This document shows positions 43,039 to 54,944 of a stretch of 64,000 nucleotides of DNA, one piece after another. The notes under the pieces are model-generated. The model was not told where the DNA came from, did not search any database, and saw only the letters and a program-made list of their open reading frames with translations. The stretch's first letter is position 1. The number at the start of each line of letters is the position of its first letter. The position numbers and the translations under genes are program-made. Source of the stretch: Telluria antibiotica (lineage in GTDB: Bacteria > Pseudomonadota > Gammaproteobacteria > Burkholderiales > Burkholderiaceae_D); assembly GCF_011682055.1 (NCBI RefSeq), contig NZ_JAAQOM010000004.1:320653-384652 (forward strand), read 5' to 3'.

Positions 43039-45519
43039 ATGAAAACCAGTTCCAAAGACTCGTCCACGAAGATCCGAACAAAGGCACGCATGTTCGATCG
43101 AACCGGCATCGCCGCTGCGCTGTTCGCGCTCGGCACAGCCGTACTCCCGGGTTACGGCGCCGCGCAGACCACCGGATTCGTGCATCCAGGCGCGCCGCTC
43201 ACCCTCTCCGACCTCCAGACGGTCAAATCGTACGTCGATCAAGGCAGGGAGCCATGGCGATCGGCCTACGAGCAACTGGCGAACGACGGCAAGGCCAAAC
43301 TCACCTACGGCATGGCGGGTCCGTACGCGACCGTGAGCCGCGCTCCCGACCTGAATCTCTGGCCATGGCGCAACGACATGGTCGCGATCTGGAACCTTTC
43401 GCGCATGTGGTATTTCACGGGCAACCGGGACTATGCGAAGAAGGCGCACGACATCCTGATGGCGTGGGCCACCACGCAGACCGCGTTCTCGGGGCGCGAG
43501 TCGATGCTCGACCTGGGCGACTACGCCTACCTGTTCGTGGGCGGCGCGGACATCCTGCGCGGCACGTGGCCAGACTGGACGGATGCCGACACGGCCACCG
43601 TGAAGGCCTATTTCGCCAACGTGCTGATGCCGGCATCGAACCCCTACGGCGAGAACATGTTCGGCGCCGCCAACAAGGGCGCGCTCGCGCTGAACGCGCT
43701 CGGCTTGATGGCCATCTTCAACGACGACACGGACACGCTGAACCGGGTCGTTGCCCAGACACGCACGCTGGCCCACATCGGGCTGCGCAGCTCCAACGAC
43801 ATCGGCATGCTCGGCGACTCCCTGCGCGACCAGGGACACGCCCACGGCCAGCTCAAATCGCTGACGATGCTTGCGGAAGCGCTGTGGAAACAAGGCATCG
43901 ACGTCTATTCCGATTTCGACAACCGCCTGCTGGCGGCCGGTGAATACTTCGCGCGCGTGAACGAGCTCGCGCCCACGCCGTTCCTCCCGTTCGGCACGAC
44001 CGATGCGTACTACGTCGCCGACAACACGAACCGCGGATGGGGCGGCGCCGGAGGCGGCAACATCGCGCTCAATCAGATCTATGGCGCCTACGTCGTCCGC
44101 AAGGGCATGCAGGCACCGTACATCGCGCAGCGGCGTCTCTGGATGCCGGTGGACAATAGCAGCTTCATGTTCCTGAAGGACGTCGACACCTCGACGGCGA
44201 CGCCGCCGGCGCCTCTGGCCGTCCCCGCGACTGCCTCGATCACGTCGGGATTGGCCGATGTCGACATCGGAGGCGCCGTGCCGGCCGGCTCGGCCACCTA
44301 CGCGGACGGCAGATGGACCGTGAACGGCGGCGGCGCCGAAATCTGGGGCACAAGCGACAGCTGCCACTTCGCCTACCGGGCCCTCACCGGCGACGGCGCC
44401 ATCGTCGCGAAAGTCGAATCGGTCCAGAACACGAACCTGTCCGCGAAGGCGGGCGTCATGATGCGCACGAGCCTCGCCCCGGGCGCGCCGCGCGCCTGGA
44501 TGGCCGTCACCAACCGGATCCAGGCCGAGCAGAACATGCAGAACCTGTCCGTGTACGGCGGCTCTAACTACGGCAACAAGGCCTTCAATATCGCGAACAC
44601 CGTGCCCTCGTACTGGGTGAAGCTCGAGCGCATCGGGAACATGATCACCGGTTACGTGTCTCCCGACGGCACCAACTGGGCGGCCACCGACGTCGGCCGC
44701 ATCGACGGCCCGCTTCCCGACACGATCTACGTCGGCCTCGTGGTCGCCTCGGTCGCCAACGGCACGCTGAATACGTCCACCTTCAGCAACGTCCAGATTA
44801 CGGGCGGCGACGGTGGCGCGCCGGCCGCCATCCCGGCCGCACCTGCCACGCTGCTGGCCGAGCCGGGCGACGGCGCCGTCCCGCTGCGCTGGCAGCAGTC
44901 GTCCGGCGCCACCAGCTACGCGGTCCTGCGCGCCACCTCGAGCGGCGGCCCCTACACGACCGTCGCGGCCAACGTCACGGGCGGCAGCTACATCGACACC
45001 ACGGTGGCCAACGGCACGACCTATTACTACACCGTCACGGCGACGAATGCCGCCGGCACGAGCACCAATTCGCCGGAGGACAGCGTCACGCCGGTGCACC
45101 CGCTGGTGAACGTCGCCACCGGCGGCGCTCCCAACGACAGTGCGAACAACCCGGCCAACGCCAAGTACGTCTTCGACCAGAACTCGGGATCGTACTGGTT
45201 CTACAAGGGCGTGATGGGCTGGCTGCAGTATGACCTCGGGCACACGGAGACGGTGCAGCGCTACACGGTCATCAGTTCCACCGACCTGATCGGGCGCGAT
45301 CCGAAGGACTGGCAGTTCCAGGGCTCGAACGACGGCGTCAACTGGACCACGCTCGACACGCAGAGCGGCCAGGCGTTCCCCTACCGCATCCAGATGCACA
45401 GCTACACGGTCGCGAATCCGGGCGCCTATCGCTGGTACCGGCTCAACATCACGTCCAATAACGGCGACACCGCGTTCACGACGCTGGCCGAGATCGGGTT
45501 GTACGCTGCGAAGCCGTAA
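43039..45519 (+). CDS. Multidomain secreted alginate lyase-family protein
   Basis: 826 residues. A signal peptide (about 20-42) is followed by an alpha-helical alginate lyase domain (about 50-350: NLWPWRNDMVAIWNLSRMWY, ENMFGAANKGALALNALGLM, DQGHAHGQLKSL), a beta-sandwich domain (about 385-590, DUF1349/concanavalin-like), an FN3 domain (about 595-690) and a C-terminal F5/8 type C discoidin domain (about 692-824). Such layouts degrade polyuronates while accessory domains hold the polymer. Alginate is a guess; any uronate polymer is possible. The next gene encodes an S41 peptidase. A hairpin at 45538-45570 may end the transcript. Confidence 0.85.
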   Translation: MKTSSKDSSTKIRTKARMFDRTGIAAALFALGTAVLPGYGAAQTTGFVHPGAPLTLSDLQTVKSYVDQGREPWRSAYEQLANDGKAKLTYGMAGPYATVSRAPDLNLWPWRNDMVAIWNLSRMWYFTGNRDYAKKAHDILMAWATTQTAFSGRESMLDLGDYAYLFVGGADILRGTWPDWTDADTATVKAYFANVLMPASNPYGENMFGAANKGALALNALGLMAIFNDDTDTLNRVVAQTRTLAHIGLRSSNDIGMLGDSLRDQGHAHGQLKSLTMLAEALWKQGIDVYSDFDNRLLAAGEYFARVNELAPTPFLPFGTTDAYYVADNTNRGWGGAGGGNIALNQIYGAYVVRKGMQAPYIAQRRLWMPVDNSSFMFLKDVDTSTATPPAPLAVPATASITSGLADVDIGGAVPAGSATYADGRWTVNGGGAEIWGTSDSCHFAYRALTGDGAIVAKVESVQNTNLSAKAGVMMRTSLAPGAPRAWMAVTNRIQAEQNMQNLSVYGGSNYGNKAFNIANTVPSYWVKLERIGNMITGYVSPDGTNWAATDVGRIDGPLPDTIYVGLVVASVANGTLNTSTFSNVQITGGDGGAPAAIPAAPATLLAEPGDGAVPLRWQQSSGATSYAVLRATSSGGPYTTVAANVTGGSYIDTTVANGTTYYYTVTATNAAGTSTNSPEDSVTPVHPLVNVATGGAPNDSANNPANAKYVFDQNSGSYWFYKGVMGWLQYDLGHTETVQRYTVISSTDLIGRDPKDWQFQGSNDGVNWTTLDTQSGQAFPYRIQMHSYTVANPGAYRWYRLNITSNNGDTAFTTLAEIGLYAAKP

Positions 45520-45537
45520 CACCTGCTCCACGTAGAC

Positions 45538-45570
45538 ATCGAGGCCGTGCCCAGTCGGCACGGCCTCGAT
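45538..45570 (+). terminator. Hairpin after the alginate lyase gene
   Basis: A perfect 13-bp stem (ATCGAGGCCGTGC with GCACGGCCTCGAT) with a seven-base loop begins 18 bases after the stop. It is followed by GGGTTTGC, so the T-run is poor but the stem is strong. Confidence 0.6.
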
Positions 45571-45789
45571 GGGTTTGCTCCGACCGTCCCCCTTGTGCTT
45601 TGACGACGATAGCGCGGCGCTCGGTCCAGTCACGTGCAAGATTCCGTGCTGGTCAAGTTACCGTTCAGTATGCAGGCTGGGTGATTGCCGAAAATACTAC
45701 CAGTCGATAGTAATTTTTATGCTACTCTGATTCCACTTCATTGCCCTCGCAATGAACCCGCTACGTCTTACACATTGGCAAAGGAAAAA

Positions 45790-46821
45790 ATGAAAAAGAA
45801 ATGGATCGTCGTACCGTGTTTGCTGCTATTCACCACGCTCGGCGCCTTTGCCGCCACGCCCGAGCAGCAACCCAAAATTGCCGTCGACAGCGCGACGCGC
45901 ATGCAAACGATCGATGTGCTGGTAGCAAGGCTGAACGATCACTATGTCTTTCCCGACAAGGCCAAGCAGGCCGAAGCGGTCCTGCGCCAGCGCCAGCGCG
46001 AGGGCAAGTACGATGCGATCACCGACGGCGAACAGCTGGCAAAACAGCTCACGGCCGACCTGGCCGGTGTCCTTCATGACCAGCACTTGATGGTGGGATT
46101 CGACCCCGGACTGGTGCCGCCCGACCGTGAAGTCGGGCCGCGCCCCACCACGCTGGCCGAGTGGGAACGCATTGCGCCCCCCGAGGTGCGCCAGCGCATC
46201 CTCGCGTCGAGCCTTGGCGTGGAAAAAGTCGATCACCTGAGCCCCAGAATCGGATACCTCGAACTATCCGGTTTCCCGCCGCCTTTCCTCGTGACCGGAA
46301 AATATGCGGCAGCGATGGACAAGCTCGCCGACACCGACGCCCTGATCGTCGACCTGCGCAATAACCACGGTGGCACACCGGACGGGGTGACTTTGCTGGT
46401 CAGCTATTTCGTCGATGAGCGTACGCGCGTCAACGACATCTGGGATCGCGATACCGGTGTCTCCACGCCGCATTGGACGGTCGATCAGCTGGACGGCAAG
46501 CGCTATGGCGGCAAGAAACCGGTCCTGATCCTGACGGGCCCCGGCACGATGTCGGCCGGTGAAGACTTTGCCTACACGATGCAGACGCTGAAGCGCGCCA
46601 CGCTGATCGGCGAGCGGACCTGGGGCGGCGCCCACCCCACGCGTCCCTTCCGCCTCGGCGACCATTTTTTCGCCGCGATACCCGGTGCGCGCACCATCAG
46701 TCCCATCACCCACACCAACTGGGAAGGCGTGGGCGTCATACCTGATGTCGCAGCGACGCCGGACAACGCACTTGCGGTGGCGAAGGACATGCTGCAGCGC
46801 CGGCTTCAGGGAACGAATTGA
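45790..46821 (+). CDS. Exported S41 family (TSPc/IRBP-like) peptidase
   Basis: 343 residues from MKKKWIVVPCLLLFTTLGAF at 45790 with AAGGAAAA upstream; a start at 45685 lies in front of the signal peptide. The C-terminal processing-peptidase fold is visible: LVARLNDHYVFPDKAKQAE, IGYLELSGFPPPF, ALIVDLRNNHGG, and the Ser in LTGPGTMSAGEDFAYTMQ, with a basic residue to complete the dyad less clear. There is no PDZ domain, as in the IRBP-like branch. The substrate is unknown. It is not coupled to the alginate lyase gene, which is 270 bases upstream. Confidence 0.85.
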   Translation: MKKKWIVVPCLLLFTTLGAFAATPEQQPKIAVDSATRMQTIDVLVARLNDHYVFPDKAKQAEAVLRQRQREGKYDAITDGEQLAKQLTADLAGVLHDQHLMVGFDPGLVPPDREVGPRPTTLAEWERIAPPEVRQRILASSLGVEKVDHLSPRIGYLELSGFPPPFLVTGKYAAAMDKLADTDALIVDLRNNHGGTPDGVTLLVSYFVDERTRVNDIWDRDTGVSTPHWTVDQLDGKRYGGKKPVLILTGPGTMSAGEDFAYTMQTLKRATLIGERTWGGAHPTRPFRLGDHFFAAIPGARTISPITHTNWEGVGVIPDVAATPDNALAVAKDMLQRRLQGTN

Positions 46822-46835
46822 CCGTGGATCCGGCA

Positions 46836-46865
46836 TAAAAAAAGCCGGGACGCAGGGTCCCGGCT
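46836..46865 (-). terminator. Second copy of the lpdA-type terminator
   Basis: On the minus strand AGCCGGGAC pairs with GTCCCGGCT (loop of five), followed by seven T. It is a close relative of the lpdA terminator at 47526-47554 and belongs to the duplicated lpdA tail. It also lies just behind the S41 gene on the other strand. Confidence 0.75.
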
Positions 46866-46889
46866 CGTTACGACGGACAGCGCTGACAT

Positions 46890-47046
46890 CAACGTTGCGC
46901 GGCGGCGGCAAGTCGGTGCAGGCGCCTTCGCAGGCCTCTGCCGCCCTGCCGATCGATTCGCCCGACGTGGGGTGCGGGCGGATCGCCTCGCCGATATCCA
47001 CGCCATCCGCGCCCATCTCGATGGCCAGCGCGACTTCGCCGATCAC
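46890..47046 (-). pseudogene. Duplicated 3' end of lpdA
   Basis: About 150 bases match the lpdA 3' end (47576-47732), with roughly 10 differences counted by eye. The reading frame gives MIGEVALAIEMGADGVDIGE and ESIGRAAEACEGACTDLPPP, against HPTLGESIGMAAEAYEGVCT in the intact gene. A one-base loss at the end removes the original stop. The match stops abruptly at 47046, 13 bases before the DUF1840 stop. It is a leftover of a tandem duplication that once included at least this part of lpdA and its terminator. Confidence 0.85.
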
Positions 47047-47058
47047 TGCTGGACTACA

Positions 47059-47403
47059 TCAGATATTCCAGGTGACGACACTGGCCGAGCGTCGCGCCGC
47101 GCGCATCATCTCCAGCAGCGGAAACAGATGCGCCCCGAAATCGACGGCTTCCTGGACCTGGGGAAAATGGCTTACACCTTCGGCGGCATGGTGCAATTCG
47201 ACGTCCTGCGCCAGCGCTTGTGTCGGCGCATGCAGTTTGCTTTGCACCGTCGTCGCTTCAAGTGCCCCGATCACGTTGTCCAGCTCGCTGGCAGAGAAAT
47301 AGCCGTTGGCCGTGTTCTTGCCGAACGGCGCGAGCGCCTTTTGCGCGTGACGGTCGAGCATCAGGACATCGGCAGCGGCTTTCGATTTGAATTTGACGAG
47401 CAT
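47059..47403 (-). CDS. DUF1840 family protein
   Basis: 114 residues from MLVKFKSKAAADVLMLDRHA at 47403, with AAAGGA seven bases upstream; an ATG at 47427 adds eight residues and skips this ribosome site. The family pattern ends with HFPQVQEAVDFGAHLFPLLE, a helical segment typical of DUF1840, common in beta-proteobacteria and of unknown function. It lies between the intact lpdA and the decayed lpdA tail. The lpdA terminator separates it from lpdA, so it probably has its own promoter. Confidence 0.82.
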   Translation of the reverse strand: MLVKFKSKAAADVLMLDRHAQKALAPFGKNTANGYFSASELDNVIGALEATTVQSKLHAPTQALAQDVELHHAAEGVSHFPQVQEAVDFGAHLFPLLEMMRAARRSASVVTWNI

Positions 47404-47525
47404 GGCATTTCCTTTTAGCGCCGGCAAGGCTGCGGCAACAAGACCAGTCTAGTGAAATGCTTGCAAAAAAGTCGTAAAAATTAAGCCGTTTGCTTCGGCT
47501 GCCCCGGCTTTCTCCGTGGCGTAAA

Positions 47526-47554
47526 CAAAAAAACCGGGACACGCGGTCCCGGTT
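47526..47554 (-). terminator. Rho-independent terminator of the PDH operon
   Basis: On the minus strand AACCGGGAC pairs with GTCCCGGTT (loop CGCGT), followed by seven T. It lies 19 bases after the lpdA stop. Confidence 0.92.
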
Positions 47555-47572
47555 CTTCGCGGCGCGCCGAAA

Positions 47573-49417
47573 TCAGCGCTTGCGCGGCGGCGGCAAGTCG
47601 GTGCAGACGCCTTCGTAGGCCTCCGCCGCCATGCCGATCGATTCGCCCAACGTGGGGTGCGGGTGGATCGTCTTGCCGATGTCCACGCCGTCCGCGCCCA
47701 TCTCGATGGCCAGCGCGACTTCGCCGATCATGTCGCCGGCGCTCGTGCCGACGATCGTGCCGCCGATGATGCGATGCGTCTCCGCGTCGAACAACAGCTT
47801 CGTGAAGCCTTCCGAACGGCCGTTGGCGACGGCGCGGCCCGAGGCGGCCCACGGGAAGTGGCCCTTCTCGATCTTGATGCCCTTCGCCTTCGCTTCGTCT
47901 TCCGTCAGGCCGACCCACGCCACTTCCGGATCGGTGTACGCGACGGACGGGATCACCTTCGCATCGAAGAAGGCCTTCTCGCCGTGCGCGGCTTCCGCGG
48001 CGACGTGGGCTTCATGCACGGCCTTGTGCGCCAGCATCGGCTGGCCCACCAGGTCGCCGATGGCGAAGATGTGCGGCACGTTCGTGCGCATCTGGCCGTC
48101 GACCGGGATGAAGCCGCGGTCGGAGACCGCCACGCCGGCAGCTTCCGCGCCGATCTTCTTGCCGTTCGGGCTGCGGCCGACGGCCACCAGCACGAGGTCG
48201 TAGACCTGCGCTTCCGGTGCCGGCTGGCCTGCCTCGGCGGCTTCGAACGTGACCTTGATCCCTTCCGGCAGCGCTTCCACGCCGACGGTCTTGGTCTTCA
48301 ACATGATGTTGTCGAAGCGGGCCGCGTTGAACTTCTGCCAGACCTTGACGGCCTCGCGGTCCGCGCCCTGCATCAGGCCATCCATCATCTCGACGACGTC
48401 GATGCGCGCACCCAAGGTGGAGTACACGGTCGCCATCTCGAGGCCGATGATGCCGCCGCCGATGACGAGCATGCGCTTCGGCACCTGGCGCAGTTCCAGC
48501 GCGCCGGTGGAGTCGACGATGCGCGGATCTTCCGGCACGAACGGCAGTTTCACCACGGCCGAACCGGCCGCGATGATCGCCTTCTGGAACGCGACGACCT
48601 TCTTCGCGCCGTCGGCACCGGTCACCTCGATGTGGTTCGGGCTCAGGAATTTACCGACGCCCTGCACGACGTTGACCTTGCGCGACTTGGCCATGCCGGC
48701 CAGGCCGCCCGTCATCGTCTTGATGACCTTGTCCTTGTACGCGCGCAGCTTGTCGATGTCGACGTCCGGCTTCGCGAACGACACGCCCAGGTCCGCCATG
48801 TGCGCCGTCTCGTCCATGATGTGCGCCACGTGCAGCAGCGCCTTGGACGGGATGCAGCCCACGTTCAGGCACACGCCGCCCAGCGTCGCGTACTTCTCGA
48901 CGAGGACGGTGTTCATGCCCAGGTCGGCCGAACGGAAGGCGGCCGAGTAGCCGCCGGGGCCTGCGCCCAGGACCATCATCTCGCATTCGACGTCGACCGG
49001 GCCGGTATAGCTGGCCGCGTTCGGGATGGGTGCGGGCGGCGTTCCGGCGGCCGGTGCCGACGGGGTCGGGTGCGCCGGGGCGTACGAATCGGCCGGCTTG
49101 TTGGCCGGTGCCTGTGCGGCGGCAGGTGCCGGAGCGGCAGCGCTCGGCGCAGACGCCTCGCCCGCGCCCGCGCCCGCGCCGGCTTCATCGAGGGTCAGCA
49201 GCAGCGAACCTTCGTTCACCTTGTCGCCGACCTTGACCTTCAGTTCCTGCACGACGCCCGCGTGCGTCGACGGGATCTCCATGCTGGCCTTGTCCGATTC
49301 GACGGTGACGAGCGACTGGTCGACCTTGATGGTGTCGCCGGGCTTGACCATCAGTTCGATGATTTCGACGTCCTTGAAATCGCCGATGTTGGGGACTTTG
49401 ACTTCAACGGTGCTCAT
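47573..49417 (-). CDS. lpdA: Dihydrolipoyl dehydrogenase (E3) with N-terminal lipoyl domain
   Basis: 614 residues. A lipoyl domain (about 1-80, with the lipoyl Lys in [13 protein letters not shown]) and an Ala/Pro linker precede the E3 body, which re-oxidises dihydrolipoamide with NAD. The redox disulfide is in GGVCLNVGCIPSKALL, NAD binding in VIGGGIIGLEMA, and the His-Glu pair in HPHPTLGESI near the end. E3 with its own lipoyl domain is known from Neisseria and other beta-proteobacteria. It follows aceF after nine bases, completing the pyruvate dehydrogenase operon aceE-aceF-lpdA. Confidence 0.97.
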   Translation of the reverse strand: MSTVEVKVPNIGDFKDVEIIELMVKPGDTIKVDQSLVTVESDKASMEIPSTHAGVVQELKVKVGDKVNEGSLLLTLDEAGAGAGAGEASAPSAAAPAPAAAQAPANKPADSYAPAHPTPSAPAAGTPPAPIPNAASYTGPVDVECEMMVLGAGPGGYSAAFRSADLGMNTVLVEKYATLGGVCLNVGCIPSKALLHVAHIMDETAHMADLGVSFAKPDVDIDKLRAYKDKVIKTMTGGLAGMAKSRKVNVVQGVGKFLSPNHIEVTGADGAKKVVAFQKAIIAAGSAVVKLPFVPEDPRIVDSTGALELRQVPKRMLVIGGGIIGLEMATVYSTLGARIDVVEMMDGLMQGADREAVKVWQKFNAARFDNIMLKTKTVGVEALPEGIKVTFEAAEAGQPAPEAQVYDLVLVAVGRSPNGKKIGAEAAGVAVSDRGFIPVDGQMRTNVPHIFAIGDLVGQPMLAHKAVHEAHVAAEAAHGEKAFFDAKVIPSVAYTDPEVAWVGLTEDEAKAKGIKIEKGHFPWAASGRAVANGRSEGFTKLLFDAETHRIIGGTIVGTSAGDMIGEVALAIEMGADGVDIGKTIHPHPTLGESIGMAAEAYEGVCTDLPPPRKR

Positions 49418-49426
49418 GGGCTCTCC

Positions 49427-50761
49427 TTACAGCAGCGTCTTGCGCAGGTCGGCCAGGACATCGGCCAGGTAGGTCGTGAAGCGGGCGCCGGCGGCACCGT
49501 CGATCACGCGGTGATCGAACGACAGCGACAGCGGCAGCATCAGGCGCGGCTGGAATGCCTTGCCGTCCCAAACCGGTTTCATCGACGACTTGGAGAGACC
49601 CAGGATCGCGACTTCGGGTGCATTGATGATCGGCGTGAACGCCGTACCACCCAGGCCGCCCAGCGACGAGATCGTGAAGGTCGCGCCCTGCATGTTCGCC
49701 GGCGACAGCTTGCCTTCGCGCGCCTGCGCCGACAGCTCGCCCATCTCGGTGGCGATCTGCGACACGGACTTCTTGTCGGCGTCCTTGATGACGGGGACCA
49801 CGAGGCCGTTCGGCGTGTCGGCCGCGAAGCCGATGTTGTAGTACTTCTTGAGGATCAGCTGGCCGTTGGCTTCGTCGAGCGACGCGTTAAAGTTCGGGAA
49901 CTTCTTCAGCGCGGCGACGGACGCCTTGATCACGAACGCGAGCATCGTCAGCTTGACCGGCGACTTGGCTTTCGCGTACGCGGCGTTGGAGTCCACGCGC
50001 AGCTCTTCCAGGTCGGTCACATCCGCTTCTTCGAACTGCGTCACGTGCGGGATCATGACCCAGTTGCGGTGCAGGTTCGGGCCGGAGATCTTCTTGATGC
50101 GCGACAGCGGCTGCGCTTCCGTCTCGCCGAACTTGGAGAAGTCCAGCGACGGCCATGGCAGCAGGTTCAGGCCTGCGCCACCGCCCGCACCTGCCGGTGC
50201 CGCGGCCGGGCCGGCGGCCAGCGCCGACTTCACGAAGCCCTGCACGTCCTGCTGGGTGATGCGGCCCTTCGGACCGGAACCCTTCACCTTGTTCAGGTCG
50301 ACGCCCAGTTCGCGCGCGAACTTGCGCACGGACGGCGACGCATGGGCGGATGCGAAGCTCGCGGCCGGTGCCGCGGCGGCGGCCGGTGCTGCAGCAGGCG
50401 CAGGGGCCGGTGCCGCGGCAGGAGCCGGCGCAGGCGCTGCGGCCGGAGCCGGCGCAGCAGCAGGTGCCGGTGCAGCGGCGGCAGGTGCCGCAGCCGCTGC
50501 CGGAGCAGCTTCCGCGCCGCCGGCCGCTTCCTCGAGCAGCAGCACGAGCGAACCTTCGGCGACCTTGTCGCCGACCTTGACTTTCAATTCCTTCACGACG
50601 CCCGCATGGCTGGACGGGATCTCCATGCTGGCCTTGTCCGATTCGACCGTGATCAGCGACTGGTCGACCTTGATCGTGTCGCCCGGCTTGACCATCAGTT
50701 CGATGACTTCGACTTCCTTGAAGTCGCCGATATCGGGGACTTTGACTTCCACAATGCTCAT
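49427..50761 (-). CDS. aceF: Pyruvate dehydrogenase E2, dihydrolipoyl acetyltransferase
   Basis: 444 residues: one lipoyl domain (about 1-78, Lys in [13 protein letters not shown]), a long Ala/Pro linker (about 82-130, almost only PAAA-type repeats), the E1/E3-binding domain ([20 protein letters not shown], about 143-162) and the acetyltransferase core with [13 protein letters not shown] near the end (His and Asp catalytic). It forms the core of the complex and moves the acetyl group to CoA. It has one lipoyl domain, where E. coli E2 has three; E3 brings an additional one. A REP-like palindrome lies between it and aceE. Confidence 0.97.
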   Translation of the reverse strand: MSIVEVKVPDIGDFKEVEVIELMVKPGDTIKVDQSLITVESDKASMEIPSSHAGVVKELKVKVGDKVAEGSLVLLLEEAAGGAEAAPAAAAAPAAAAPAPAAAPAPAAAPAPAPAAAPAPAPAAAPAAAAAPAASFASAHASPSVRKFARELGVDLNKVKGSGPKGRITQQDVQGFVKSALAAGPAAAPAGAGGGAGLNLLPWPSLDFSKFGETEAQPLSRIKKISGPNLHRNWVMIPHVTQFEEADVTDLEELRVDSNAAYAKAKSPVKLTMLAFVIKASVAALKKFPNFNASLDEANGQLILKKYYNIGFAADTPNGLVVPVIKDADKKSVSQIATEMGELSAQAREGKLSPANMQGATFTISSLGGLGGTAFTPIINAPEVAILGLSKSSMKPVWDGKAFQPRLMLPLSLSFDHRVIDGAAGARFTTYLADVLADLRKTLL

Positions 50762-50794
50762 AGTGTGTTAGCTCCGTATTCTTATCGTTAGCTC

Positions 50795-50869
50795 GTAGGG
50801 TGGGCACCCCGTGCCCACCAATGTGTGCGGCACGCGAACGTCATGGTGGGCACGGGGTGCCCACCCTAC
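50795..50869. repeat. REP-like palindrome, copy A, between aceE and aceF
   Basis: Two 25-base arms at 50795-50819 and 50845-50869 are exact reverse complements (start GTAGGGTGGGCACCCC) around a 25-base spacer. Related copies lie at 54779-54870 and 59854-59949. In a transcript of the PDH operon this would be a long hairpin between aceE and aceF. Confidence 0.85.
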
Positions 50870-50887
50870 GTTGCATGCGCCAGAGCA

Positions 50888-53584
<2,697 letters not shown>

Positions 53585-53855
53585 TTGCTACGTCTCCTTG
53601 AGTGTGGTGCCCCACCCGATCCTGAATTCGTCACGGACGTTTGGTGGCGAAAAAGACTATCTCTTGATAAAAGCCTGCCGATTCTACCAGTGGAGCGCGC
53701 AATTTTCAAAATATGATATTCAATTTCATAATGTGGGAAGATCATATGCGCCGGGCATGGCTCGGCAGCGGCAGTCCGACGCGGGCACGTCTATAAATAT
53801 GACAACGAACGCCGCCAAGCGGCGCGCGATATCCCGCTTGATACCTTGCGGCGCT

Positions 53856-53861
53856 TATAAT
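53856..53861 (+). promoter_or_regulatory. Probable -10 box of folD
   Basis: A perfect TATAAT 32 bases before the folD start. No good -35 lies at the usual distance (TTGATA at 53838-53843 is only 12 bases away), so an extended or activated promoter is possible. The rest of 53585-53892 holds the aceE upstream region, AT-rich near 53700-53740. Confidence 0.45.
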
Positions 53862-53892
53862 TTCGTTTTTGTCCAGCACACGAGCCCCCGCC

Positions 53893-54747
53893 ATGCCTGC
53901 CCAACTGATCGATGGAGTCAAACTTTCCCAACAACTGCGCGCCGACATCGCCGCCCGCACCGCCGCCCTCACGGCCGCCGGCCACAAGCCCGGCCTCGCG
54001 GTGATCATCGTCGGCGACGACCCTGCCAGCCACGTCTACGTGCGCAACAAGGTCAAGGCGTGCGGCGACGTGGGCTTCCACTCCGTGCTGGAAAAATACG
54101 AGGCCGATTTCTCCGAGCAGGCGCTGCTCGACCGCATCGCCGCGCTGAACGCGGACCCGGCCATCCACGGCATCCTCGTGCAGATGCCGCTGCCGAAGCA
54201 CATCGACCCGTCGAAGGTCATCGAAGCGATCGCGACGACGAAGGACGTGGACGGCTACTCGGTGCTGTCGGCCGGCGAACTGATGACCGGCCTGGAAGGC
54301 TTCCGCCCGTGCACGCCGTACGGCTGCATGAAGCTGATCGAGACGACCGGCGTCAGCCTGCGCGGCAAGCACGCCGTCGTCATCGGCCGCAGCAACACGG
54401 TCGGCAAGCCGATGGCGCTGCTGCTCTTGCAACAGAACGCCACCGTCACCATCTGCCACAGCGGTACGCCGGACCTGGGCTACCACACGCGCCAGGCGGA
54501 CGTCGTCGTGGCCGCCGTCGGCCGCCGCAACACGCTGACGGGCGACATGGTGAAGCCGGGCGCCATCGTCATCGACGTGGGCATCAACCGCAACGACGAG
54601 GGCAAGCTGTGCGGCGACGTCGACTTCGACAGCGTCAAGGAAGTCGCCGGCCACATCACGCCGGTGCCGGGTGGCGTGGGGCCGATGACCATCACCATGC
54701 TGCTCATGAATACGCTGGAGTCGGCCGAGCGCGTGGCGAAACGCTGA
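53893..54747 (+). CDS. folD: Bifunctional methylenetetrahydrofolate dehydrogenase/cyclohydrolase
   Basis: 284 residues from [19 protein letters not shown] at 53893; a start at 53869 adds eight residues without ribosome site support. The catalytic Tyr and Lys are in [12 protein letters not shown] (about 50-60). [11 protein letters not shown] and [18 protein letters not shown] (NADP binding) and the end [20 protein letters not shown] are typical. It interconverts 5,10-methylene- and 10-formyl-THF. It is a single gene, divergent from aceE. A REP-like repeat follows its stop. Confidence 0.97.
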   Translation: MPAQLIDGVKLSQQLRADIAARTAALTAAGHKPGLAVIIVGDDPASHVYVRNKVKACGDVGFHSVLEKYEADFSEQALLDRIAALNADPAIHGILVQMPLPKHIDPSKVIEAIATTKDVDGYSVLSAGELMTGLEGFRPCTPYGCMKLIETTGVSLRGKHAVVIGRSNTVGKPMALLLLQQNATVTICHSGTPDLGYHTRQADVVVAAVGRRNTLTGDMVKPGAIVIDVGINRNDEGKLCGDVDFDSVKEVAGHITPVPGGVGPMTITMLLMNTLESAERVAKR

Positions 54748-54778
54748 GAACCGTGCGATGCGGTCGGCGAACGTCCGC

Positions 54779-54870
54779 GTGGGCACGGGGTGTCCACCCT
54801 ACGCGTTCGTGAATGCCCGGATTCGGCCGGCCCGGGTAAGTTACAGGTAGGGTGGGCTCCCCGAGCCCAC
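54779..54870. repeat. REP-like palindrome, copy B, between folD and prlC
   Basis: GTGGGCACGGGGTG at 54779 starts one arm that ends CACCCTAC at 54802; the second arm runs from GTAGGGTGGGCTC at 54847 to CCCAC at 54870. The arms are related to copy A with a few changes, but their order is reversed (CCCTAC arm first). Confidence 0.75.
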
Positions 54871-54944
54871 GCGCGACGTGTGCGATCCGCTAGCGTCGGC
54901 CCAGGTAGTAAGATGGCGGTGAGATTGAATAAAGGACTCTAGAT

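Noticed and set aside
42856..45639. A 927-residue minus-strand frame opposite the alginate lyase gene.
   Set aside because: Same cause. The end of this frame beyond the lyase (about 42856-43000, VTFNGVPGVPVALHA) looks a little like a beta-helix tail, but it is too short to support a gene remnant.
47657..50791. A 1044-residue open frame on the plus strand opposite lpdA and aceF, and similar long frames opposite aceE (50825-53581), ilvD (61046-62854), the TonB receptor (6961-8949), the efflux genes (25155-27977) and prlC (54939-56537).
   Set aside because: GC-rich codon use on one strand leaves long open frames on the other. Their translations are low-complexity and rich in Arg, His, Gln and Val without domains, while the opposite strand encodes clear enzymes.
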